Of a stretch of DNA of 64,000 nucleotides, positions 42,817-50,323 are shown piece after piece (the stretch's first letter is position 1; the number at the start of each line of letters is the position of its first letter). The notes below the pieces were generated by a model. The model was not told where the DNA came from. It was given only the letters and a program-made list of their open reading frames with translations, and did not search any database. Made by a program: the position numbers and the translations under genes. Origin of the DNA: Ruminococcus flavefaciens (GTDB taxonomy: Bacteria; Bacillota; Clostridia; Oscillospirales; Ruminococcaceae); assembly GCF_900143025.1 (NCBI RefSeq), contig NZ_FRCT01000003.1, forward strand, positions 124,001-188,000, given 5' to 3'.

Positions 42817-43716
42817 TTATTCCTTTACGCCGCCAAGAGCTACACCAGCGATGATGAATCTTGAAAGGAGTACATATGCAATAATGATAGGAATAATTGA
42901 AAGTGCAATTGCAAGATAGATAGCACCGTAGTCATTGAACTTATCTGATGACTGAAGAGCGGCAACCATCATTGGAAGTGTCTTCTTATTGAGCTTAACA
43001 TTGATAAGGATCATGTTAGGTGTATAGAAGTTGTTCCAGCTTGCGATGAAAGCGAAGATAGACTGTACGGCTATAGCCGGCTTCATCATAGGAATTGCAA
43101 TCGATAAGAATGTTCTGAACTCGCTGCATCCGTCAATTCGCGCTGCTTCAACGATGTCCAGCGGGAATGACGACTTCATGTACGATCGCATGAAGTATAC
43201 GACCGCAGGTGCTGCAACAGCAGGGATAATGAGCGGCCAGTATGTATTTGTAAGATGCAGGTCAGACATAAATGCTACGAAACCTGCTGATGTTACCTGC
43301 ATTGGTACCATCATTACAAGGAGGATTACTGAGTAAGAAAGCTCCTTGATCTTGAAATCGTAAACATGGATACCGTATGCTGTAAGTGCTGAGAAGAATA
43401 CAGTAAGGAATGTTGAGCATACAGTTATCAGTAAGCTGTTCTTATAACCGTGAAGTGCGTTATATGAAAGCTTGAAGGTTGGATCTGTAAAGATCTTCTT
43501 GAAGTTGTTTCCGATATTGCTGCCGGGAACAAAGCTGAGTCCGTTTGCTATATCCGTATGTGTACGTGTAGCGTTGATAATAAGGATATAGATAGGAAGC
43601 AGACATATAATTGTCAGTATAATGAACCATGCACAAAGAATACCTGACTTTAACTTGATCTTAAAGCTGTAATTATCCTTTGCCTTGCCGTAAACATCTT
43701 TCATATTATTACTCAT
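42817..43716 (-). CDS. Carbohydrate ABC transporter permease (MalG type)
   Basis: A 299-residue protein with six membrane segments and the EAA loop DIVEAARIDGCSEFRTFLS (about 195-213) that contacts the ATPase. The first segment is CAWFIILTIICLLPIYILII and the tail ends in GVALGGVKE. It forms the sugar channel with the second permease, whose gene overlaps by 4 bases. No ATPase gene lies in the operon, so a shared MsmK-type ATPase elsewhere is expected. Confidence 0.94.
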   Translation of the reverse strand: MSNNMKDVYGKAKDNYSFKIKLKSGILCAWFIILTIICLLPIYILIINATRTHTDIANGLSFVPGSNIGNNFKKIFTDPTFKLSYNALHGYKNSLLITVCSTFLTVFFSALTAYGIHVYDFKIKELSYSVILLVMMVPMQVTSAGFVAFMSDLHLTNTYWPLIIPAVAAPAVVYFMRSYMKSSFPLDIVEAARIDGCSEFRTFLSIAIPMMKPAIAVQSIFAFIASWNNFYTPNMILINVKLNKKTLPMMVAALQSSDKFNDYGAIYLAIALSIIPIIIAYVLLSRFIIAGVALGGVKE

Positions 43717-44765
43717 AAGCTGATCCCTCCAAACTGCTTGCTTTCACGCTTAGCCTGCTGAGCGATCTTCTTACGCTGCTTCTTCTTAGCGATCTCGTCC
43801 TTATCACGAGTCATATAGAATGCTATAAGACCGAGGATAAGAGTTATGAAGAAGAGAAGTACAGATACAGCACCTGCGTAACCCATCTTATTTTCGTTAG
43901 CCTGTGCATGGAAGTACTGATAGATCATTACAGCCATGGTCTTGAGGTGATCCTTAACGTTTCCTGTCTTTGTGTAGAGGAAAGGAATATCAAACATCTG
44001 GAGACCACCGATCATAGATGTGATAAGTGTATAAGCCATGATAGGAGTCAGAAGAGGAAGAGTGATCTTTCTGAATACCTGACCTGAGCTTGCACCGTCG
44101 ATGCTTGCAGCCTCGAACAGTGAAGGGTTGATACCCTGAATACCTGACATGAGCATGATCATAGTATTACCGAACCACATCCATGTCTGGATAAACATTA
44201 CAACGACTCTTGACTGCCATACACCTTCAACCAAAGGAATTGACTTGTAGAGTCCCGATGCAGCGTCCTTGGTAACTATACCCATTTTGTACAACATATA
44301 GTTGATAGCACCAGGGTTTGTTTCGGACTGTCCGCAAAGCTGAAGGAAAAGTACAGCTACTGAAGCAGCTGTGATAATGTTTGGAAGATACATAACAACC
44401 TTAAAGAAGCCCTTTCCCGGGATCTTTAACTGTGCTTCTGTAAACCAAACTGCCAGAGAAAGTGAAAGAGCGAGCTGAGGAATAAAGTTACCAACCCAAA
44501 GTATAATTGTATTCTTCAGACAAGTGAAAAAGCTCTCATGGATAACTCTGACTTTACGTGTACCGCCAAATAAAATGTCCTTATAATTCTGAAGTCCTAC
44601 CCACTGTTCAACGTTTTTACCGTTACCGTGGAAACTTACAATAAAGGTGTTAATCAACGGCCATAACTGGAAAAAGAAATAAACAAGAAAAAATGGCAAT
44701 ATAAAAATATAGCCATACTTAGCGTAGCTAATAGATTTTATACGCCTCTGCGCGCCTGACGCCAT
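43713..44765 (-). CDS. Carbohydrate ABC transporter permease (MalF type)
   Basis: About 350 residues from ATG 44765, preceded by GAGAGGGTG; an in-frame start 14 codons upstream lacks a site. Six or more membrane segments and the EAA loop SLFEAASIDGASSGQVFRKI are visible. The C-terminal tail is highly basic. With the MalG-type partner it forms the transmembrane part of a sugar importer. An inverted repeat at 44806-44835 separates it from the binding-protein gene. Confidence 0.93.
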   Translation of the reverse strand: MASGAQRRIKSISYAKYGYIFILPFFLVYFFFQLWPLINTFIVSFHGNGKNVEQWVGLQNYKDILFGGTRKVRVIHESFFTCLKNTIILWVGNFIPQLALSLSLAVWFTEAQLKIPGKGFFKVVMYLPNIITAASVAVLFLQLCGQSETNPGAINYMLYKMGIVTKDAASGLYKSIPLVEGVWQSRVVVMFIQTWMWFGNTMIMLMSGIQGINPSLFEAASIDGASSGQVFRKITLPLLTPIMAYTLITSMIGGLQMFDIPFLYTKTGNVKDHLKTMAVMIYQYFHAQANENKMGYAGAVSVLLFFITLILGLIAFYMTRDKDEIAKKKQRKKIAQQAKRESKQFGGISL

Positions 44766-44805
44766 AACACACACCCTCTCGGAATAATAGTATAAATAAA
44801 TATAC

Positions 44806-44835
44806 ACCTACGGAATACATAAGTACTCCGTAGGT
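44806..44835 (-). repeat. Intercistronic hairpin between binding-protein and permease genes
   Basis: ACCTACGGA and TCCGTAGGT form a perfect 9-base stem around a 12-base loop in the gap between the solute-binding-protein stop and the MalF-type start. Such hairpins often protect or partially terminate the upstream message, giving more binding protein than permease. Confidence 0.65.
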
Positions 44836-44871
44836 ATATTTATTACATTGTAATAGTTAGACTATTATAAA

Positions 44872-46359
44872 TTAGTCATCCCACTCGAGGTCTGGTACAG
44901 ACTCAGCAACCTTGTCCTTGAATGTTTCCATAGAATCATCGTAGGACTTGCCGCCCTCAAGGAACTGCTCCTTGATTGCGTTAGAGAATGAACCCTTGAT
45001 TGAAGCATCGTAAGGTGTGATAAGACCCTTGAAGTCAATTGTCTTAGCGTTCTTAGCGAGCTCAGCGAAGTAGTTCTGACCATCCTTGAAGTTGCCGGAG
45101 ATCTTCTCGTTGAATACTGTGTTGCCAGCGATAAGGTCATCCATAACCTTCTGGTTGTTTACATACTCAGGCTTAGCCTTTGCGTATGCAGACATCTGAG
45201 CCTCATCAGAGCAAGCTGAAAGGAGGAACTGCTGAGCCTCTTCAGCGTTATCTGTACCTGGGTTAACAACCATCCAAGTACCGCCCCAGTAGAATGGAGT
45301 TGGTCCCTGGCATACGTTCCACTTGCCGTACTGCTCGCCGTCAACGCCGCCTACAGCATCGAGGAAGAATCCGCCGAAGCCCCATGTTGATACGAAGTAG
45401 CCCATGCACTTGCCGCTAACACCAGCAGCTGTCCACTCGTCTGTCCACTGTGTATTCTTTGTTACACCGCCGCAGTCCCAAAGAGCCTTAGCTGTGTCTG
45501 CGAACTTCTTGCAAGAATCATCGATAACGAGCTTGTTATCAACAACCCAAGGCTGTGTACGTCCGCAAGCAAATGCCTGCCAGAGACCACCGAGTGTATC
45601 AGCAAGAGCAACACCGCCGCTTGTCTTGTCTGAAACTTCCTTAGCAGCATCTACAAAGAGATCCCAGTCATTGATCTTAGCCTGCATCTCTTCAGGTGTC
45701 TTAACACCGAGGTACTCCTCAGCAAGGTCAGCTCTGTAAGCAAATCCGCCTGCTGCAGCCTGCCATGAAACGCCTACGCGCTTACCAGCATTTGCACCCT
45801 CAGTTGCCTTACCAACTTCGTCTGTGTAACCGTAAATATTTGAGAAATCATTGTCGCCGAGGCCGAGCTTTTCAAGAGCTACTGTTCTTGTATCATCGTT
45901 GATGTACTTGAGAGCCCAGTCTGCCTCTACGAGGTAAACGTCGATATCTGAACCATCGTTGAAGAGCTGATCATACTTCTCAGAAGCCTGACCACCCTGA
46001 ACGTTAAGGATGTTTGCATTTACGCCTTCAACCTTGCCATCTGCAAGATCCTGTACGATTGTATCGTAGTTGAGGCCCTTCCACTGTGCGATGAGGTAAG
46101 GTACGTCATCTGCGTTCCAAGCAACAACTGTAAACTCCTTGCCGCCTGTCTTGAGTGAAGGATCGATCTGGTGATCGCCAGCAGGTGGCTCAGTTGTCTC
46201 TTCGCCGCCGTCAGGATCAGCAGTTGTTGCTTCTGTAGCAGCAGCTGTTGTTGTCTCAGCCTTGTTATCGTCCTTCTTCTCATCGCCGCAGCTTGCGAAA
46301 GCTGTAGCTGTCATTGCGAGTGTAGCTATACAAGCTAATGTTCTCTTAAGTGTGTTCAT
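44872..46359 (-). CDS. Extracellular sugar-binding lipoprotein of ABC importer
   Basis: A 495-residue lipoprotein: signal peptide with lipobox AFASC (Cys23), a Thr/Glu/Ala-rich linker (about 30-65), then a family 1-type solute-binding fold (FTVVAWNADDVPYLIAQW, TLGGLWQAFACGRTQPWV, YWGGTWMVVNPGTDNAEEAQ). It would capture oligosaccharides outside the membrane and deliver them to the two permeases. It is the first gene of the operon, has AAGGAGG, and shows the biased codon use of a highly expressed gene. Confidence 0.93.
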   Translation of the reverse strand: MNTLKRTLACIATLAMTATAFASCGDEKKDDNKAETTTAAATEATTADPDGGEETTEPPAGDHQIDPSLKTGGKEFTVVAWNADDVPYLIAQWKGLNYDTIVQDLADGKVEGVNANILNVQGGQASEKYDQLFNDGSDIDVYLVEADWALKYINDDTRTVALEKLGLGDNDFSNIYGYTDEVGKATEGANAGKRVGVSWQAAAGGFAYRADLAEEYLGVKTPEEMQAKINDWDLFVDAAKEVSDKTSGGVALADTLGGLWQAFACGRTQPWVVDNKLVIDDSCKKFADTAKALWDCGGVTKNTQWTDEWTAAGVSGKCMGYFVSTWGFGGFFLDAVGGVDGEQYGKWNVCQGPTPFYWGGTWMVVNPGTDNAEEAQQFLLSACSDEAQMSAYAKAKPEYVNNQKVMDDLIAGNTVFNEKISGNFKDGQNYFAELAKNAKTIDFKGLITPYDASIKGSFSNAIKEQFLEGGKSYDDSMETFKDKVAESVPDLEWDD

Positions 46360-46672
46360 GAGATTTTTCCTCCTTAAATATGTATATTATACATTACCGT
46401 GTATAATATTCTTGAATAATAGTTTTTGCGGTATCGCATCGCGGTCAATCCTTCTGCCCGATGATTGTGCTCACCGCAAGCGTCCTGCAACCGTTATGTT
46501 TTACCCTGTTCTTTTGTTCATTGATTATAACATGGACTTGCGTCCGTGTTGATCTTGTTTTTTGCAGTAATCATTCCACTCGTGTCTGTATCAGGCTCCA
46601 GCTGCGAATGTACTCCGCTGAGCATTGTTGTTTACGCCATTTCAAACACTGTGCAACAATTGCTTTTGCATT
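46360..46672 (-). promoter_or_regulatory. Long structured 5' leader of the sugar-importer operon
   Basis: About 310 untranslated bases lie between the promoter at 46677-46705 and the lipoprotein ATG. Visible secondary structures are a GGAC-GCAA-GTCC hairpin with a GNRA-type loop (46530-46549), a possible three-way junction closed by TTGCGGT/ACCGCAA (46426-46479) with inner CAATC/GATTG and CGC/GCG stems, and a perfect 10-base inverted repeat next to the ribosome site. No known riboswitch class is recognised. Confidence 0.55.
46384..46409. repeat. Perfect 10-base inverted repeat just upstream of the lipoprotein ribosome site
   Basis: ATATTATACA and TGTATAATAT are exact inverted copies around TTACCG (plus-strand view), ending about 10 bases before AAGGAGG. 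It could be an operator for a LacI/GntR-type regulator or a hairpin that modulates initiation. On the minus strand the repeat contains TATAAT-like strings but no convincing -35. Confidence 0.6.
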
Positions 46673-46676
46673 TACA

Positions 46677-46705
46677 AATATACCGTATTTTGCGGTCAAA
46701 GTCAA
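46677..46705 (-). promoter_or_regulatory. Promoter of the sugar-importer operon
   Basis: TTGACT (46700-46705), 17-base spacer and TATATT (46677-46682) give a near-consensus SigA promoter about 318 bases from the lipoprotein start. The sequence between it and the protease gene stop (46706-46964) is AT-rich; I see no gene there. Confidence 0.75.
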
Positions 46706-46964
46706 TATTTTGTATCGTTCTTTAATCTTTTTTGAACATCATGTACACTTTCAACACTGATTTTTTGTCAATTATAACACAAATCAAACCAATTATATCT
46801 AAAAGTTACAAAACGGTAAAAGCAAAATAACATCTATTACACAAAGAACGAGGGTCAGTTTTATACTTATTGACTAAAACATAGAAAATATTACAGTTCT
46901 TTTGTGCGGTTTTAGTAATGTTAATCAAACATACATTCGTATTTCTTTGACAACGAGTAGGACC

Positions 46965-49900
46965 CTATTCGGTCATTATTTTGGCATAGATTTTCATTAT
47001 CTGTGAAGCGTCAACAGAGGTTATCATTCCGTCACCGTCAAGATCTGCCATAAGCTGCTGAGCTTCTGTAAGGCAGCCCTTGCTGCTGACAGACATCAGC
47101 GAATAGTGCTTCAGCACCAATGACGCATCTATGGAGTCTATTTTCATATCTCCGTTGATATCTCCTCTTTGATAGAACACTACCCTTTCACCCTGTGATG
47201 CGAAGCTGTTGCCTGCGGCAGGATATCTTACAAGATATTCCACGCCGTAATCAAGCTCACTGCTGCTTTTGAAGGTAGTCGATGTAAATCCCTTTACAGC
47301 TTCTTCCTCAACGCCAAGCCTTTGCTTCATGAGCTCGGTAAAACGTTCTGTGCTGTAGCCGAAGTCCTCGGCGATCGCCTCATACATCATATCCTTCATA
47401 TACATGAACGACGATATTTCGATCTCGGCTTCACCAGTATATTTTACCACAGATGCATCACTTGTGTCAAACATTTTTTTATCCGGCTTAACAGCAGGTG
47501 CCGACGAAACTCTGCATAAATAAGGCTCGCTCTCGAACATTCCGTCGCCGCCGTCTATTTTCACAGATATGACCTCTCCGGGTATCAGAGAAATATAGTA
47601 GTAACCGTTTTCAAGAGTCAACCAGTCGTCACCGCTTATTTTTCTGCCTTCTGCGGAGTAGTAGTTATTGTTTTTATCCGCGTCGACGCATATCTCCAAA
47701 CTGTTCATCATATCCTCGGTAAACGGTCCGAGAGCTTCTGCTCTGTAATCTATGTCTATCTGCGGGATAGTCTTTCTTTCGGGCACCTTTACCGTTATCT
47801 CCTTGCCGTCTTTAATTACCCGCAGTTCCTGTCCACAGTACTTTCCTACATATGAGTTTATTTTCAGTTCTGTGCCATCCGGAGCATATATCTCGTCTGC
47901 AAGTGAGAAATTGATAGTTTCGGACAGGTAATTGAAGCCCAGTATCTTTCTATTAATATGTACAGTTACTTCATTATTGGCTTTGTTTTCTCCCGAAAGC
48001 TTCAGCTTTACGTCTGTATTGCCATAGTCTGCGGGTATATTCTCTATCCAGCTGTATCCGCTGTAGCTTTTTCCGCTGTATTCTGTATTGCTTACAGTTC
48101 CGAGATACAGGCAAATGTGGTCTTTATCCGAAGGAAGATCTATTAAATATTCACCGTCAGATATCCTCTCTGCATATTTCTGGACCTCTTTATTATCAGG
48201 AGATGTTGTATTATATGCCAGCCAGTTAAAAACTGCCTTTGCAGGCTCGAAATGCCTTTCAGATACCGCATTGAGGCTGCCCTCGGGTATTGTATCCCCG
48301 TATTTTCCTGTCAGATCTGTATATGCGGATATTGTCACCGATTTGTCTATAGATATAGGCGATGTATATTCCTTATACTCTCCGCCGTCAGCTTTCCAGT
48401 ATATCTTACTGCCCTCAAAGCCCGATGAAAGCTCTACTTTTTCATTTTCGGGAACATATCCCCCGGAATGTGAAAAGCTTACCTTGCCTATAGGGTCTCC
48501 GTATACCTTCAATGAGGCATTGCCCATTCTGCTCTTTATATCACTTTCAGCAAAAAGCTCCCTGAAAAACTTCTCCTGCTTCTTTGCTTCTTCCAGCTTT
48601 ATCTCGTCCTTTTCTTCAAGACCGTCATAGAGCTGGAATATAAAATCTTCGAGAATAGCCGCTTTATCCTCGTCACTGTATTTGTCTACATTATCATGTA
48701 CGTCGTTCCATTCTTTTCCGTCACAGCTTACGAAGCTCTCCCCTTCACCTGTATGTGCGGCTATCTGCTCATCTGTGGCAAATCCGCTTATATCCGTTAT
48801 TTTCTCTGTCTCCTCATTCTCGGCATAGAAGCTGCTCTCAAAGGAAAGAACAAACGGTGTATCTTCGCAGTACAGCTTTACTACCACCGAAAACTTCTCT
48901 GTGCTGTCAATAACTACAGGCTTGTCAAGCGGAAGTGTCATAAACCCTGTGAGCTCAGCTTTTCCCTTTGTCACCTGCGAAGGTGTTCCCGATGCGGGAT
49001 CAGCTCCATCTTTCAGGTCGGTATATACCGTTATCTCATATTCAGTCTCGGGATTAAGGATATATGTTCCTATCGCGCTTATCTGCGACGGACCTATACT
49101 TTCAAAGATATCTGCAAAATATGAGGGACCTTTTTCCTCGGGAGTGTCATATGCGGAATATGCCTGTATCGGGATATATGTGTCATGCTGATACATTATC
49201 TCATGTTCATCGGCAGATTCAAGCTCATACACTGCAAAATCGCTGAGAGTCCTGTCATAGTAAGATATCCAGAAATAACCGTCATCGCCTTCCTTTGTGC
49301 CCCAGCTGTTCTTGCAGAGCCATGCGCCGTCGCCCTCGGGAGTGATCTTGAACTTATCCGCCGAAAAACTGTCGTCCCAACCTACTATTGCTACGCCGTG
49401 ATTTGCAAATCTTGGCTTTCTTTGGGAATTTGAGGTGCTGTATTCACTATTCCAGTTTGTGGATTTATCGGACATATAGGATATATCAACTGCGTGTCCC
49501 TTGTATACAAAGTCCTTTACAAGTGTGTTCAGCTCATCAAAATTACTGCGCTTACTGTCAAAATCAAAAGTGTATGCGTTTTTTAAATGATAATCGGATT
49601 GATACTTCATAAATACCGTTTTTGAAGCATCATCGAAAACATCTGTATCGGAATAAGCCATTCTGCTCTCATTTACGGGACCTATCCGCTGCGCCCATAG
49701 ATTTGTGACCATACGCGCACTTCCGCCCTCAGACAGTATTCCCTCTGTTGTATGCGCACCTATTATCATCTGGTCATCGCCGTAATAGGTATAGTAGGAG
49801 GTGTGAAGCTCGGACAGGTCGATATACGGGTCGGAAGCAAGCATACTTGTCTCGGCGCTCACTATTGCAGCATGAGCCCAGCAGGTACCGAAGCTCTGCT

Positions 49901-50219
49901 GATCCTTTATTGATGTCATGCTGTAGACATTTCTCATGTCAAAGGCTTCGGGAAGTTCTGCGCCCACTATCCCCGACACTGTATCTCCTACTTTTGAAGA
50001 CGCAGTCACAGGCACAATGCTCATACTACCCGCATAATTTACTCTCTGAAGCTTAGGAAGCGAAAACGATCCCGAATGTAATGATGATACCGCCTTCTGT
50101 CGGCTGTCGTTGATGTTAATCAGTTTTCTTTCTTCTGCATATACATGGGAAGGAACTGAAACTGCCGTTACCATAGCTGCCAAAAATACAGCTGTCATTC
50201 TTTTTAATATCCTCTTCAT
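46965..50219 (-). CDS. Secreted papain-like (C1) peptidase with C-terminal dockerin
   Basis: About 1084 residues from ATG 50219, which follows AAAGGGG and starts a good signal peptide (MKRILKRMTAVFLAAM...); the upstream in-frame ATG gives a poor N-terminus. Papain-type residues are Cys113 in FGTCWAH, His274 in ANHGVAIVGWDD and Asn304 in CKNSWGTKEGDDGY. A lectin-like domain typical of this C1 subgroup follows, then beta-rich modules including a chitobiase-type repeat (YWKADGGEYKEYTSPI). The end is a two-repeat dockerin (GDINGDMKIDSIDASLVL and DLDGDGMITSVDASQIMK). It is probably an exported protease attached to a cohesin scaffold. Confidence 0.92.
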   Translation of the reverse strand: MKRILKRMTAVFLAAMVTAVSVPSHVYAEERKLININDSRQKAVSSLHSGSFSLPKLQRVNYAGSMSIVPVTASSKVGDTVSGIVGAELPEAFDMRNVYSMTSIKDQQSFGTCWAHAAIVSAETSMLASDPYIDLSELHTSYYTYYGDDQMIIGAHTTEGILSEGGSARMVTNLWAQRIGPVNESRMAYSDTDVFDDASKTVFMKYQSDYHLKNAYTFDFDSKRSNFDELNTLVKDFVYKGHAVDISYMSDKSTNWNSEYSTSNSQRKPRFANHGVAIVGWDDSFSADKFKITPEGDGAWLCKNSWGTKEGDDGYFWISYYDRTLSDFAVYELESADEHEIMYQHDTYIPIQAYSAYDTPEEKGPSYFADIFESIGPSQISAIGTYILNPETEYEITVYTDLKDGADPASGTPSQVTKGKAELTGFMTLPLDKPVVIDSTEKFSVVVKLYCEDTPFVLSFESSFYAENEETEKITDISGFATDEQIAAHTGEGESFVSCDGKEWNDVHDNVDKYSDEDKAAILEDFIFQLYDGLEEKDEIKLEEAKKQEKFFRELFAESDIKSRMGNASLKVYGDPIGKVSFSHSGGYVPENEKVELSSGFEGSKIYWKADGGEYKEYTSPISIDKSVTISAYTDLTGKYGDTIPEGSLNAVSERHFEPAKAVFNWLAYNTTSPDNKEVQKYAERISDGEYLIDLPSDKDHICLYLGTVSNTEYSGKSYSGYSWIENIPADYGNTDVKLKLSGENKANNEVTVHINRKILGFNYLSETINFSLADEIYAPDGTELKINSYVGKYCGQELRVIKDGKEITVKVPERKTIPQIDIDYRAEALGPFTEDMMNSLEICVDADKNNNYYSAEGRKISGDDWLTLENGYYYISLIPGEVISVKIDGGDGMFESEPYLCRVSSAPAVKPDKKMFDTSDASVVKYTGEAEIEISSFMYMKDMMYEAIAEDFGYSTERFTELMKQRLGVEEEAVKGFTSTTFKSSSELDYGVEYLVRYPAAGNSFASQGERVVFYQRGDINGDMKIDSIDASLVLKHYSLMSVSSKGCLTEAQQLMADLDGDGMITSVDASQIMKIYAKIMTE

Positions 50220-50252
50220 ACTTTGCCGCGCCCCTTTCGGTATTATATAATG

Positions 50253-50281
50253 ATTATAACATATCACAGGCTGCTTGTAAA
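50253..50281 (-). promoter_or_regulatory. Promoter of the dockerin-protease gene
   Basis: TTTACA (50276-50281), 17-base spacer and a perfect TATAAT (50253-50258) lie about 34 bases before the ATG, just after the terminator of the upstream operon. Confidence 0.7.
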
Positions 50282-50311
50282 GAAAAAGACCATGCTTGCA
50301 AAAACATGGTC
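50282..50311 (-). terminator. Terminator of the PHP-YdcF-fusion operon
   Basis: On the minus strand GACCATG and CATGGTC pair around a 10-base loop (50311 to 50288), followed by TTTTTCTTT, 12 bases after the stop of the synthetase fusion gene. Confidence 0.83.
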
Positions 50312-50323
50312 CTTATATCATAT

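Noticed and set aside
46706..46964. Second promoter signals (TATAAT near 46775) between the protease and importer units
   Set aside because: No acceptable -35 box at the right distance, and the closer promoter at 46677-46705 is better.
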